64,000 bases of DNA from Xiphias gladius (GCF_016859285.1 NC_053404.1:16321105-16385104), one strand, 5' to 3'; counted from the first letter of the stretch, positions 39,088 to 53,670 are shown. Notes: a model not told the origin generated them from the sequence alone. A program made the numbers and translations.

Positions 39088-40140
39088 TTTTTGCAAATAG
39101 ACTCGTCCTCTCTTGTATTTATTTTTTACATTCTTCTAAATTCCTGACAGCATGTGATGAAACCTTCCTTCCTTATGTACGCAACAGAATCACATTAACT
39201 TAATTTTAGGCTATGTTTTATTTTTTAAATCAAAGGTTCTGTCATCAAAAAGGACACACTACTGACTTTTCAGTGTTGGAGATGTCGGAGCACAAATTCA
39301 CTTTCCAGACATTTTTCCACGTGGCGCAACATTGCCGTTCATTCATTGTTGGCTCTGTAATATATGGCACTATCTCTGTTTGTTTTTCCCACTTCCACGT
39401 GGAGTTGAATGGGCTCCCAGCAGCACCAGTTGCTCACCTGGAAGCAGTGCAGCGGAGGGCTGTGACCCGGCTTCCTGGCCCAGACAGAGTGGAGGTAATC
39501 TCAGTTACTGTGTTACACACGGCAGCTTGTTTTCGCAGCATGGGAACACAGTTTATGCTCTGGACATCCTGTCTATAAATGATTTAGTCTTTTCTGATTA
39601 ATGGTAGGGACCATTAAAATTCATTATGGTTACAACACCTCTATTGAACAATGGTGACACCTCATTTTGTTTATTTTCATAGCCGAACACAGGGTGTACT
39701 TCAGCTATGCATAATAACATAACAGTGACATCAGGTTTTATTTCTGTGGGTATACCGAATGGCTATGATATATTTATCCCCTAATACTGGACGGTCTGTC
39801 GGTCTGACATGAATCAAACTTATCAGGTCAAAATCTTTGAGAGATCAGACCAAACCTTGAGGATAATTCATGGTATTTATAGCTGAAAGTAATGTTTTAA
39901 AAATAGAGATCGTGCCTGGTTTAAAAGGAAGAGGTTCTTCTCTGTGGGGTCAATCACCCTGACCTCACCATCCATTTTTAGCACTTCTGAGGAAACATGT
40001 TCCAGAGGTGTATATATTTATGCGCTTTGTTCATGCTGAATGTTTTGAAATATTCTCTTATGTAGGAGAAGAAGAGGTTAGACCGTAACGTAAATATTTC
40101 TGGTTCTTCCCACGGTTGTAATAATGATGTCAGCCCTAAC

Positions 40141-40142
40141 TG

Positions 40143-40177
<35 letters not shown>

Positions 40178-40203
40178 CTACATTGTCTCACTAAAGTCAC
40201 AGC

Positions 40204-40242
<39 letters not shown>

Positions 40243-40244
40243 CA
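40141..40244. repeat. Long A-run/T-run inverted repeat with short unique ends
   Basis: The left arm is TGAAGT, 28 A, TCA (40141-40177). The right arm is TGA, 30 T, ACTTCA (40206-40244). They are reverse complements apart from two bases of run length, around a 28-base unique loop. The unique TGAAGT and TCA at both ends of each run show this is a true inverted duplication and not a chance meeting of two homopolymers. Confidence 0.9.
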
Positions 40245-41462
40245 ACATACATTTCTGAGTGTTTTAACTCCAAATAAATTATGTCTGATATGTCGTCGTC
40301 TCGTCTCACTCAGACTGATTAATTTCCCCTCAGGCCGTGCAGGAGAATCCACTGTAATTGGTGTGAATGTGTTTAAATTCAGTCTGCAGCTGAGTGGCAG
40401 GTTTATCCTCCCTGTTGTTACAGCTAATGGGTGCATAACAACAGGCTCAGGCCACGATCCCCGAGGCATAAGTCGAGTGGGTGGGGTTCACCTGTGCACA
40501 CTAGGGAGAGGCAGACCCCCCATGTCAGCCATGATACAATCTCCACACACTAACTGATCTGGGCTAATTGACTAGGAAGAGCTCATCCGATGAATTTGGC
40601 ATTTTAAAGTTTATCTCAGAAAGACAGGAAAGTGTTAGATAAAAAAATAAAGTATGTTTTAAATATTAATTAGAGACTTTTACTGCTTTGGGAAGAAAAT
40701 GTTTGTGATTGTGTTTTGTCGTTTTGCTGATGAATTAAATTTATTTTATTGTTTAAATGGAAGGTGAATATCTAGAGACATGCAGTGTGGCTACTTGTGT
40801 GATGAATGAGAATTAGAAAAAGAAAGAGTACAATATGCAAATGTGCAAAGGATTCAAGCACAAAATATACAAAGCTTTATGAATAATGTAACAAAACAAT
40901 ATAATTTATAATTTTTGAATTTATATATGCAAAACGTCCAACTGAAGAAATTATATATATGAACATACAGTGTGTTTTTTACAGTATCATGGCTGCTGTC
41001 ATACAGATTTCATATAACACATACAGTACAATACTGTATGTTTTGTATATGGCATTTAGTCATATAAATATTATTTGTAATGTGTTTGCTAAATGTTTCA
41101 TATATGATATTCATGCCAAATATGAATCATATGGGTAATAGCGATAACTTTACACATGTATAAAAAGTTAACAATGTAAGTATATTGTGATATACAGCAA
41201 AACTGGTCATAATCATGTCATGCAAATACACAAACATACAGATGTTGTATGTACCGTACAAAAAGCACATTTCTCACAATATGACTAGGATTTTTTTTCT
41301 TATACATCAGCTCTGATGGGGAAATGAACATTTCTTTAAACTAATATATAACACATGTTTATCGGCAGCACTAAGATGTTTCCAGGTAAAAGCAAGAGCA
41401 GAGAGTTCACAGCTCAAAGGTCAGGAAATCAGGGCTTTCATAGTGTTCCTATTGCTGCCGTT

Positions 41463-41464
41463 TG

Positions 41465-41499
<35 letters not shown>

Positions 41500-41504
41500 G
41501 CGTG
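41463..41504. repeat. (TG)n microsatellite
   Basis: TG run with one TTTG interruption. Confidence 0.95.
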
Positions 41505-42422
41505 TCCCGGGGCCTCGCTGCCAGCAGTCTGCAGAGAGCCACTCAGGGATTACAGCAGGACGGCCGGCTACATTAACACAGTAGCACTTAATCATGGCAC
41601 TGCCCTAATCTCATCTCAGGTAGCTACCTTTCACAAACACACTGACAAACACAGCTTCATTTACCCACTAAATCGACCGCAATTTATTAATTCAGCATCC
41701 AATAAACCAACAAGATCAGCTCCATTTGACCAAGATGCAAACGTAGTTCGTTTAGTTTGTTTATTAGTCATTATAATGTCATGTTAGTTGTGGTTGAATG
41801 TACTTTACATCCTGAATAAATACTGAAAGTTCAGGAAGATATACTCTGTCTTTATGAGCTGAATCAAGGTGTAAACTATTATCCCAAACTGATGTTTCTG
41901 TGTCTTAACTTTACAACATTCAGAGACAAGGGGCACAAATAGAAGGGCATTTTTAAAAAATGATTGATTGGGATGCAGAAATAATGAATCAATTAAACCA
42001 TCGATCAATTGAAAGAAAATTAATTCACAGCAATTTCGATAACCCTTTAATCCAGGAAAAATGCAAAACATTCACTGGTTGCTGCTTTTCTCTGTTTTTT
42101 GATTGTTGGTCAGACAAAACAACATTAATTGATCAGTTGCAAAAAGATTAATCAGTAATGAAAATAATGACTAGTTGTGGGCTTAACCCTAAATTACAAG
42201 CCTTACAGCAGATAAACAAAACATTTTCAAGAGTCATGCAGATCCATACGGATTATTCGTGCATTCTTTGCATTATTGTCAAAGACAACGACAATGCTGG
42301 CCGAAAATGGAGGCCTGGCGTCAGGTTACAATGACAACAAAACACACGTGAACAGAAAACAACCTTGAAATCTGCATCCGAGTTTGAAATGTGTTTGGCT
42401 TCTTCATAAATGCCATCCAATA

Positions 42423-42429
<7 letters not shown>

Positions 42430-42453
<24 letters not shown>
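42430..42453. repeat. (CA)n microsatellite
   Basis: Twelve CA units preceded by GCGC. Confidence 0.9.
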
Positions 42454-44684
42454 TAAAAACACTCTCTGCAAACTAGTCAAGGTGAAGATTCCCTTGTCCA
42501 GAGAGACAGAGACAGAGAGGCTGCGAGGGCCCAAACTGATTAAGTCATTGATAGTAGATTGCAAATACAGCATGTGAGACAGCTGCAGGAGAGGGTGTGT
42601 TCCCTGTCTAAAGCAGGGCTGGTTGCTCATAATCCCAGGCATATGCTGTCCCTCTCTGGCCTGATCGCTTTTATGGTCTCTGCCTGTCACACCACCGTCC
42701 AGTTGTGCTCCCACTATATATAGTTTCACAGATCCAGTCAATCTCCACTCAGTGCTGTGACTCAATAGTGTATTTTTCTTTTGATTCCAGTGCAACTTTT
42801 GTCACACGTTCAGTTATAAATAGTTGTCTCGTGAGTTTATTAATTGAACAGGTAACCCCACGCTTTGTGCCAGGATGTCAGGTGCTGTGTCAAAATTCAC
42901 AGGGATTATTCACAAATGGTTTTTGAAGTATTGTTTTATTGCACAGCAGCAATGAAAAAAAAAAAGTCATATGATGTAACATGATTTCATAGCCTTGCAT
43001 TGGTACACCTCTTTTGATTCTGGTGCAAAGTTGGACTTCTCCTAGCCTTTGGAGGAGTCTGGTGAGCTTATCATGTTGTGCAGGAGAAGCATTTAGTTTC
43101 ATTTTAAATTCTGGTCAAGATCTTAATTTTCCAAATATACATTAGCATGTTAGCTTGTTAGTTATTTTATTTAATGTGTCATTCACACACAAGTTCCCAG
43201 CCTACATGGAAATAAAACATTACAAAGAACTTTGTTTTCTCTCCCATGGTTTACAAATAAAATCTGCCACAAAAATGTTCCCTTCCTAGAAAACAACCAG
43301 AAAAAATAATTAGAAATGAGGGACATTTTGTTAAAAAATGTAGCCCCAAAAGCATCATAAAATGACCAGTGCAATATAAAATGGGCTTCGTCATCAGTCT
43401 CATCTCAAACACATAACAAACAAGCCTTTTTTTTTCTTCAGAGAGACCATTAAACCTGATTGTTTCTATAGGTAATTGTAATTTACAGTACCTGGACGTA
43501 ACACGTGACACATAGAGATTAGGCTTTTGGTTAAAGTTCTGCTTCATATAAAGCCTTAGACGGTAGTTGTATTTAATGAGACAATATGTATGTAATTTAG
43601 ATATGTATGCACCTCAATTAGTATTTACGGTCTATTGACGGTATCTATTTAAATAGAAGGAAAGGTGTATAAAATTATGCATTAGAGCCCAGAATTATTC
43701 TGTTTAATGTCATGTTGCAGCCATAAAAATCACCAATAATGTGTTCATTATAATATTTCACACAATGGACCTATATGTGTGATATAACCTCAAAGAAGTG
43801 TGAAGTAGCCATAGTATAATTTTTCTGTCACATAATGTAGAAGAAAATATTTAATCTACATCTGAAGCTATTTAAGATGGAATTTAATTGTGATAAAAGG
43901 GAATAACTGCACTCATGTTACAGGACTGAAATTTACAACAACAACAAAAACTTGAGATGAATAAAGGTATATGAAAAACAGCTGCAGCACAAATAAGTAG
44001 AATACAAAAAGTTGAGGCTAGGACTGATTATGATATGGTCATTTGGTGCCATAGAACATTTTTCAAGCTGGCTGGCACACTGGTTTCGCAGTCAGGAATT
44101 GACTCAGGGAGCTGAATCAACTCCAGGCCTCTCCTGATCAGCACGGCGCTCTCCGTTCTTTTGTTTGAATCCCCTCGTGGCATTCAGGACAATTTTTAGC
44201 TCATGTCCAGGCGGAGAGTGAGTATAAGATGACTGCATCAGCAGTCAGTTTCCTCTCCACTGTGTTTTTCTTTGGGAGGCTAAAAGGTGTTGGCAGAGTA
44301 CAGCCACACTTTGCACTCTTTAAGTGTTGTGTCCTCCTCTTACAGGATTCCCTGTTGCCTCTTCACCTCCATTCTTAGGAAACATTTAAGGAAAGTGAGC
44401 AATGCTGTTTAGTAGCAAAGAAAAACGTGTACTGTGAGTAATTTAACATCATTGATGACTAACTTAAGTTTATAGGCATTGCCAAAGAAAAGGGAAACAG
44501 GAAAGTAACAGCAAATACTCATATATGATCTAATATAGCAAAGGATACACATCCTATGAATACTACATTATTTTCTAAGCAGTATATTTATTTCAGTGTA
44601 AAGATGGTGGAAAAGCTCCACTGAACTAGGGCCGAAAAGAAATCACAATCTGTATACAGAAATAAAACAACAACAACAACTGAA

Positions 44685-45370
44685 CCACCTGTAATAACTT
44701 GAAGCTAAAAATTAAGCTAAAAGTGATGAAGTGGTTGAAATAACTTCCTAAAAGTATGGGAGAATACCTGCCTAATACCTAAAAGAATGGGAAAGCAGTT
44801 GAAATAGTTAACGAAAGTGATGGATAAGTTGCGAAACAGCTATTAAAAGAAACATAAATAGTTAGCTAGCGTGGTGGAAAAATGGTGAAATAGCTGAAAG
44901 TAACGGAGTTGAACGTTATCTAATACTTTTAGATAATGTTCAACTCCGTTACTTTCAAGTAAGTTTAAACTGTTGAAATTATTTTCTAATGGATAAATGG
45001 TGAAATAACTAAAAGTAATGGATAAATAGTTGAACGCTAAAAGTGATAAACTTTCGAATAGTTAGCTAACATAGTGCATAAATGATGAAATAGCTAAAAG
45101 TAACTAATGGATGATAGTTTGAAATAGATGTCTAAAAGTAGCTTAAAGTAATGGATAAATAGTTAAAATATAGCATCATACACATATAGATAAATGATTG
45201 AAATAGCTAACATCAGATAAAAATGATGGATAAATTTTGCAAAAGCTAAATTTAATGGGTAAACAAATGGTGGTTGAAAAGGCTGGGCAAAAGCAATGGA
45301 AAATGTCTTCAAACAGATAGCTAAGTAACCGATAAATAATGAAATACGTAAAATGGATGGATAAGTAGCA
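44685..45370. repeat. Degenerate tandem array with GATGGATAAAT/AGTTGAAATAGCTAAAAGT units
   Basis: Roughly 30-60 base units recur with words such as TGATGGATAA, AAATAGTTGAAATAG, TAGCTAAAAGTAATG and GTTAGCTA. Copies differ in length and order, so this is an old, decayed minisatellite-like array. It contains the perfect-looking hairpin at 44895-44957. Confidence 0.7.
44895..44957. repeat. 29-base-pair hairpin with a 5-base loop
   Basis: Left arm 44895-44923 starts TGAAAGTAACGGAGTTGAAC; right arm 44929-44957 is its reverse complement with one mismatch (position 44915, a G-T wobble in RNA). The loop is TACTT. The arm is built from array units of the surrounding tandem repeat. Confidence 0.9.
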
Positions 45371-48300
45371 AAAAAGATGACATATAACGAGGCTGAATTC
45401 ATTTAATAACAGTAACAAAAAAAACACAAAAAAAACGCTGAGACCTAGCTGAGGTGCAGCTCACAAGATAAATGTGGACCATTGTCTGTTGGTGTTTTTT
45501 TCTTTCTGTGGATCTTTGAATCTTCCAGAGAGCACCTGTCCCCACTTCCTCGTTCCGATGACTCCTGTTTGCTCCATCCATGAAAGATTGGCTGGGAACA
45601 TCCTCTATCGGAGAGGAAACCGTGCCCTGTGAAATTCACACCACTTGCACCATTTTGGGAATCACCGGTAGGACTTCCTAAAAAATAAAGATACATAAAA
45701 ATATAGTCTAAATAAAGGGGAGAGAGGGCAGAGTGTCATGACCCGGGTCAACAGCCTTTGTTGTCTCAGTGTATTTGTGTGTGTGTCTGTGCATGAATGA
45801 GTGTGACTGTGTGTGCCTGTGTGAGCAGTTGACACATTTTGTTCTTATTTACATTCAATGGCACACACACTGTACTTGTTGTTTATGAGTTAATCAAAAC
45901 TAGTAGATAAATCCTTTCACCACATTTGTGTAAACTTTAGTGAGTTCAGATTAAATTTGAGTTTAGTGTCTGTTTTTAGTTTTTAATGGCTGTACACGGT
46001 TTTTTCCACCTTTGTATCAGGACCCCATATTATTTGATAAGAGATTTATAAGACCAATTTATCGATATTTATTTAATATACTTTATTTTTAACAAAATAA
46101 GAAGTAAATAATAATTTCAGTGGCTCCTTCATCCGTTTGAATATTAAAACCAAGTCTGACAACTTGCTAACTCACTAATTTCTGGTTTTATGCCAATTTT
46201 GGGACCTAAAAATCGGGCCCGAAAAGTTGTAGTCTGTACAGTCACTACAATGTCTAGACACTGTTTGGTATTTTTCTTTTTCAATAACACAATCAGTCTG
46301 AAGGCTGTCTCTTACACAGGAAGAGTATTTGTGTTCATGTTATTGGATTATGAACTTCAAACAAATATCAAACACATTTCCACTGAAACAGCAAACAGTC
46401 CACTTCCAGTTCCCCAAAAGCTGACGGTGTGCTCCTCCATCTGCAAGCCCTGTCTCCTCTCTGGCGGGACCTCGTCTGTCCTATCAGGTCTGTCGGAAAC
46501 AGGTAACAATCTGTAACACAGTCATACTCACAGATAAAATGTCATACTTTAAAAGTTCTAAAAGTGAAATCACGATGTAATGATTTGAAAATTGTTGGAG
46601 TGATTGGGTTTTCCAGAGGCTGTGAAGAAGTCGGCTGTACTGTTGGTTGTTGCCACCAGGGGTCAGCTGTGCACAGGACTACATGAAGCTCACTTTCAAA
46701 TTTAGAGAAAATCTCAGATCATTTAAGAACATTATATTATTACATTGATTGACCTTTGTGATTTTATCACAGGAGTAAAATATTTGCCCCTGATGATCAA
46801 TAAAATATAGAATTGTTTAAATGTGTAATAGCAGTTAATCCATTATTTACCTGTTGGTTTATTGGGTCATATACTTAATTATAATATGAAATCACAACTG
46901 TAAAAATGCATAACATCTTATCTATCAACTAAGAAGGTGGATTAGATTTACAGACTATTTAAGGGGACATCTCTCTTGACTGACAATTACATAATCAGTG
47001 ATTACGTAATTATTATGTACCTTTCCAGGAATTCAATATTGACATCTCAAAGGAATCATAAATAGTATTTGTTATTATAGTTAAATGTATATGATATACT
47101 TAAGACAACAGGTTTTAGTGCATTTACAAAACAAATGGCTGATACGCAAGGAAAAATCTGCACAATTCTGCTATAAATCCACATTTAGAGCCACAAAAAC
47201 TGAAATTAAGAAAAAAAAAAAGTTAGTTAGTTACGTGAACTCCACCTCATTTGTGTAGTTACACTGCTGCTTCAATCACATAAAAGCATTTCAGTGCAAC
47301 AATTGTGTAAATGCAGAGCAAAGGGGGACTTCTGTAAAAAGCTGCCACAGTGGTTTTAATTAGTAACTTTGGATTTGCAGAGTGAGGTCACGCCAGAGTC
47401 CTTGGGAAAATGAAAGAGAGTGAGAGGAGGTTCGGAGCGTGTGAGCCTGCTGGGAGTCCCATATGGATCCAGGAGCAGTATTGTGGCTCAGTAAGCCCTG
47501 ACAGAAGTCCTGCCGTGGTTACGCACAGCCCGGTATTTTAAGCTCCAACTCAGCTTGTCATCATTGGCATTACTTGTCATGTAAGACTTCACTTCAGTGG
47601 TTTGCTGTGGCACACTAGTAACACAAATCATCATAAACACATCAAAGCCGCATTATAATCTTACAATAAACTTCACAGGTGAATCATAAAATTTCAAAAT
47701 GTGTAAAAATGTACGATTAAGCAGAAAAGATGAGATTAGGAAGGTTATGAGAAACAGCAAGACATTTTAAGTTCAAGTAAATGTAAGGACAGTTTAAATA
47801 TACAGATGACTTTGTTTGTTTTTTTTCAAATTTCTACAGCTTCTGATATATGATGAACAAAGACACATACAGCTTGTATAAATGCATTATTTATAAAAGC
47901 CGAGCAGCATGGTCAGGCAAACTTCATAATACATCAAAAGTGTTTTATGACATTTTTTGATAGACCAGCGATGTAATTATAAAGTTCAATGTGCATATGC
48001 TCACCTTAGTAAGTTATCTCTTCATTGAACTATCCATTGTATTATTGTCTTGTTTTGTTAAGTACTATTTTTTCTCTCTTTTGTGTTATAAACAGGGTTT
48101 GACCCTTAAAAATATTCTTGAAGGTATTTTCTTTTAAAATAACTGTACATTACTTGACACGTATAATACTATCATATTATTATACAGTCAGAGAGCTGTA
48201 CTGCTTGTGAGGCTCATGTGATAGTAGACTATGTGCAATAACCAATAATTATTTGCCGGTAAAATCTTGTCAAATTATTTGTTTTCCTGTAACAAATCAT

Positions 48301-49375
48301 GATGTTGCTCTGTGTTTCTTCCTGTAGAGGTCCTCTCCAGTGTTGCTGCTTTATTAGTGTAATATCTAAAATATGCAGAGGTGTGTGTGTATCTGGGCGG
48401 GTGTGTATAAATACCCTGGCTGCTTCTGATAGTTGTCTGATGGCACTTTTGCGGCTCGATCTGCGGTGAGGACGATAGGCAGTGCCATGTGCTGTTGAAC
48501 GTCTGCTTTGATTGGGTTCCCTAACCATATAAAAGATATCACGAGACAGGTTCTGAACAGCAGTTAGTCACAGGTGGTTACTGTCAAACAGCCAGTGTGA
48601 GTGAGATAACAAAAAGGAGCCATAGGCACAACAAAGGAAAATAAAGAAAAAAGAAACCAACACAGGATCTAAGGGGTGCAAGATTAGAAAAACTATGTGA
48701 ATGCATTAATATAAGAAATATAAGTATACAAGCTAGATATGGGTTGTGACACACTGTGTTTTACAAGGCTTTTACTTTTTAATTTTTTTATAGGGCTGAA
48801 GTGGTACGATACATAAATGTGGGATGTGTGGCTGATACAATGGAACAAGGAATCAGATAATTAAGGAAATGGGGATGAGACATATTTCATGTTAAACCAC
48901 CTGTAAACATCCTGTTTACCAATCCCGGTGAGGGTCTACAGTCTTTTCAACTTTCTTATTGATTGCCTTAGACGGGAAGAGATATTCAAAGGAAACACAC
49001 AGAAAATCTTCCCGACTTGGCCGTAACTTTAGGCTAATCTGTTGTAGTTGTAGTAACACCATTCTTTAAAAAAAAATCCGCTTAAATGGAAGCAAAATTA
49101 TTTACTCAAGAAGTTGTGAGTACGTGGAAAAGTAACATGGGTACTTTTCACCCCTGCAGAATTCCCTTACAGCATATATATATACAATAGACACCATCAC
49201 CGTTTAAATTGATGGAAGCAGTAACCTGTTTGTGAACCCTGAACATCAGGAACACTGATCTTTAACAGCCCACAGAGACAAGTTAAACAGTGGGCGACTC
49301 AGATTCACCACATCCTTTTGTTGTTGGGTTGAGAGAAAGTCAAGGACAACTCAATAAGTCTTTATCTTGGCTCTG

Positions 49376-49402
49376 GTGTGTGTGTGTGTGTGTGTGTGTG
49401 TT
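49376..49402. repeat. (GT)n microsatellite
   Basis: About 13 GT units. Confidence 0.95.
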
Positions 49403-52400
49403 TAAGTGTGTGCGAGTCAACCTGTGTGCATGAAGAAAAGAGAGCAGGGAGAAATAATGACGACGTGCACATTCCTCTGTATATGCCCACTGGTAAACGT
49501 GTGTCAGACTGTGTGTGTCCATTGTAGGCACACAGCACAGTGCATGTGCTGCCTGCAGTGCCTGGAAAGTCCATTTGTGTGGCGGTCAGGATGCCTGTGT
49601 CTAACACAGGGAGGCCGCCTGTCTCGCCCTCTCCACTCCACTCGGCTCTGTCGCTCAGTGACTGATCTTTAATCAGAGGAAGGTTGTCTGATGCGAGCAC
49701 AGACGGATAAATCACTCCTCACCCGGGCGGCTATCTGGGTTGCGCGTAGCCAGGTTGTCCCGTCAGCAGACTGGCCCTCCGCCCGGGCCCTCCAAAGCTA
49801 ACAGCCTGGTATTCAGCCCTTTGGTGAGGAGGACCCTGCCCGCCACTGCCCTCTGGAGAAAAATAGTCCACATTCTGTGCATATCAGTGTGTATATTGCT
49901 GTTAAGAGGCTTGGTTGTTGATATATTGTATCGTCACAGTCTACAGATATCCAAACATCACTGGCTTGCCACAAAATGTTTTAATCTGCTGTGGGCTGAT
50001 CATGTACTGCAGTAACTAGTTTACTTAAGTGAAATTATCTAAAAAATACTCAAATAACAGTGTAAAATCATGACTTGAGTAAAAATACACAAGTATGAGC
50101 AGAAAAACGTGCCTAAGGTGAAATAAAAGTGGTCAAAAGAATGGCTCTATTCAGACTCTTATATCATATATTTGTTACAATATATATTTTTAGCTAATCA
50201 TGTATTTTGGATTGAAATTTAGGGAGTGCCAGAAAAAGGTTCAATGTTAGATTTGCACAGAAAATACAACATTTTATGCTGTTGTTTGACTTGCTGGTGA
50301 CTGGAAAAGATAGCTACTGGACTGTAACCCAATTATGGCCGATCCAGGATGGTACCACTCTTTTTAATCTAGGCACGTCTTTTGCACTTTAACTGTCTCT
50401 TTTTCTTTTGTATGAGCATTTTAATGTGAGAAGTGTGCCTAAATCGGATTACGCTCGGTGGTGACAGTTAAACATCAATTGCGGTTAACTGTTAGCTAGC
50501 CAACTTAACCTGTTGACAGTTAGATAATGGTAACCGTCAGCGGTCAGCTAACGTCAACAGAAAATTTCAAGCTCCTTGCTAGGTGGCTCACCAAGGAGCA
50601 CATGATACAGTTAGTATAAATGGCCCAACAAGTTTGCATTCTCTTAGTTTTAATAAAATCTTAGAAAATGAAGGAAGTCGTTTGGCTAACATTAATGCTA
50701 GCTAACATTAGCCATACCGGTATGCCAATGAAGCTGGATTGAAACTTTGCATGTGTAACATTACTCAAAGTTATATAAATGAGGTGCTTAAAAACACAAA
50801 ACCTAAGACCTGGAGACATAGTCAGACATTGAAAAAGTAACTTTTCAGTGAATAAATGTAGCTCACTTTAGGACTATGGTAGGTCTTTATATCTATATTT
50901 TCTTGTTTCTTATATTAGAGGAATTTTACTTTTCTTGAGGTACTTTGTGACGTATGTAGCATCTCGAAAACAGTACACTACGTCAGAATTTGTTTATTTC
51001 CCACCACTGGCAATAACAAACATTTTTTTAATATGTTTTTCATTGAACAATTAAAGCAGATTCTTTTTTTTTTTTAGAAAAACAAAATAATGTGTAAATA
51101 ATCCCCAGCCTCTGATACTAATTACCAAGAGATGTGGTCAGTTTGAGTGCAGTCTAATTGAATAATGGTCATATCAGTGAACGAGTGGGAGTGCGGAGTG
51201 ATTTACCGCACGGGGGAGCGTGCTTATCTCTCCCTCTGTCCCATGCAGGAAACACTGAGATGTCACCAGGCAGATTAAAAGCTTGGCACAGCTGATACCG
51301 AGCGCTCAAAATGGATGGGGTGGGGACCTCTGACTGCTGTGCGAGGGGTTTTGTAGGAGAGGGGACGGGCGGTGGTGTGACCTTATGAGGCCTGTTTGGC
51401 AGGGATTCATTCAAAACCTGGGAATTCCACTGGAAGTTAAGAGGGGAAAAAAAGATGTAACATCATGTCACTCGAATGGCATTTGTGAACAGTAAGCATA
51501 TTTTTGGCTCAAAAATTCTGCCAGGCCACATTTTTTAAGTTCAAACTAAATTGCTCTCAAAGGAAAAATGGAATCTATCAACATTATTGTGCATATTTGA
51601 ACATTTGTGGAAGAATAAAGAGTGATTTTGGGTGGAAGAAAAGTCTAAAAGAGATCATATTTGCAGGATCAACTGCCTGACTTTTAATTGAAGTGACTGT
51701 TTAAAACTGCTGTTGGTCACAGTGCAGCCGTTTCACTTATAATTGAATTCCTGACAGCTGCAATGCTAGGAATTTAAACCAGTTATTACGAGGGCTACAA
51801 AACGAGCTGGGTATTTTATTTGAAATTACACTACAGAGACAAAACTTGACCGGACATCAGTGCAAACTGATGTTATTTTCTATGTAGCCACCAATGTATT
51901 TCCGCTCTTTTAAGCATGACCTGACTGGAGACTCTTTGCCTCTTGAATTGAGGATATATATGCAGACTGAAGAGAGGTGTTTGATGGGAACACAGGCGGA
52001 CAGATCTGGAGGAACAGCTGCATGGAGGACGCTGGGCCAAATATAGAAAAGGGACAAGGGCCAAAACATATCACACATTTTTTCCCATTAACAGCATAGG
52101 TTTGAATCTAACTTGGCGCCAATTAGTTGCAGTATAGGCACAAGGACTTAAAAATAGAGCGTGGCAGGGGTGGTAATGTACCCGGAACGCAGAGACAGAT
52201 ATCTCTGTCGTGGCGGCGTGTGATTTCGCTTGTAATCATGTGAAGGAAAAATAACAGTATGCATATCACCAGCTGGTTCGTTATAACTCCCGTCGTGGAA
52301 GGTTATGTGACAAATGGAGCTTCAGACATTTGTTGCCGTTACCTGTCATGCTACTTTGAGTGCAGAGCTTCAGCTGAGGCGTATTTTCAGTCTGATTCGG

Positions 52401-53345
52401 GTATGTTTGGCAGGATCTGTGCTGCTCTATCAGTGTGAGCAGCCGTTTTTACCCGCTCAGTTTCAACATTTGCTTGTCTCTTATCTCTGCAGTGGAGGGC
52501 TGAAATGAGGGGCATGCAGGCTTCAAGCCTACCTGTTTACTCTGAGGGCTTCCTCCATTGTCCCCCCCTAACTTCCTTTGACAGATTTTTCACATTTTTG
52601 TGCTCGTTTTTGTTTTGGGAACAGGTCATGGGCTCGGCACATGGGAGCCTCCGCTGGCCTTTCTGAATCGGTCTGGTCGGGCTCAGAAGGAATTCTTTCC
52701 TATAGTACATATCGTCACTTTCATGCACACCTGCGGTATTTTTACAGCAGTAAACTAAACAGTATGAGTGTTATCACTTTATCCTTTTATACTGAGCTGA
52801 AACCTGATAACTTTTGAATATTCCTCTGATTGCTTCACTTCAGCCCCAGGTTTAATATGGAATGAAGTCATCCCTTGTTGACTAATCCCTTTCACTACAG
52901 AAATAGACTTGCTTCAGTCCAGTTTTGGTAACTGTTATGCAACTCGTGACAGTTCATGGTTAAGCATATACATGACCAGCTAATACCCTGAGTAATACAG
53001 TTCAACCTAATCTATTGGACTCCACTCACCTTCAAAACTTAATTGTATCTCTAGAACAAGCACTATTTCATTGCATGTGTAATTCAATAGGGACTATAAA
53101 AGTCTCTACATGTATTTGCTACCATAAGAATTGTTCGTGTAACTTTTTTTATTTTATACTGTCATGTACTGTATGTGTTCAGATAAGATGGGGCAAATCT
53201 CTAAACACAAAAATAGTCAATGATATAACAAATTGATTAATAATTAATGTGATTTCTTAGTATGTAGATGCAGGAAGGGGAATGTTCATCAGTTTCACTG
53301 AAAACAAGTGCTCTTCTCTGAGGGTCCTGCGACTGCAGAGCCCCT

Positions 53346-53670
53346 TAATCCTTATTATCTAAAGAGGTCTTGAATGAGATTACAACCCTGCACGAACATT
53401 ACAACTAGACACCAAGTTACCATCTGCTGCCACTGGTGGAGAAAACCCTGCCCTTATTTAGATCATATAACCTCCAATAGGTGCGATATTGTGCTTATTT
53501 AAGTCTCAAATAAGAGCAAAAACACTGAAAAATGTTTGCAACTTTTCAAATTTGAGGGGGATTTTTTTTGTTTTGAGAATTGTTTTGGTTAAGCAAAAAA
53601 AGGCCCCTCCCACTGACAATATATGTCCTTGGAAAAACCTCTATATAAGCGGGTTTTTACACATATTTAA
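53346..53670 (+). promoter_or_regulatory. Predicted rp1 promoter
   Basis: TATATAA at 53642-53648 is a strong TATA box, with a CCCCTCCC Sp/KLF-type box 35 bases before it and CCAAT at 53474-53478. TAATCC at 53346-53351 is the core bound by photoreceptor homeodomain factors CRX/OTX, and GGATT occurs near 53562. Transcription would start near 53670. The assignment rests on these motifs and on the good splice donor downstream. Confidence 0.45.

Larger units (their letters stand above)
38765..53640. other. Intergenic DNA between sox17 and rp1
   Basis: Fifteen kilobases with no recognisable exon on either strand; the longest open frame (minus strand, 42795-42253) crosses a CA microsatellite and resembles no family. 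The stretch holds two notable inverted repeats (40141 and 44895), a degenerate tandem array, three CA/TG microsatellites and AT-rich sequence. Complex, non-repetitive pieces lie at 40300-40560, 47320-47600, 49400-49860 and 51160-51420. A perfect POU octamer ATGCAAAT is at 40835-40842. Nothing else is supported. Confidence 0.6.

Noticed and set aside
42253..42795. 180-residue open frame on the minus strand
   Set aside because: It runs through a CA microsatellite, which gives the Val/Cys run, and resembles no protein family that I know.
44895..44957. MicroRNA gene
   Set aside because: The stem is too perfect and the loop too short for a typical animal microRNA precursor, and it derives from the surrounding tandem array.
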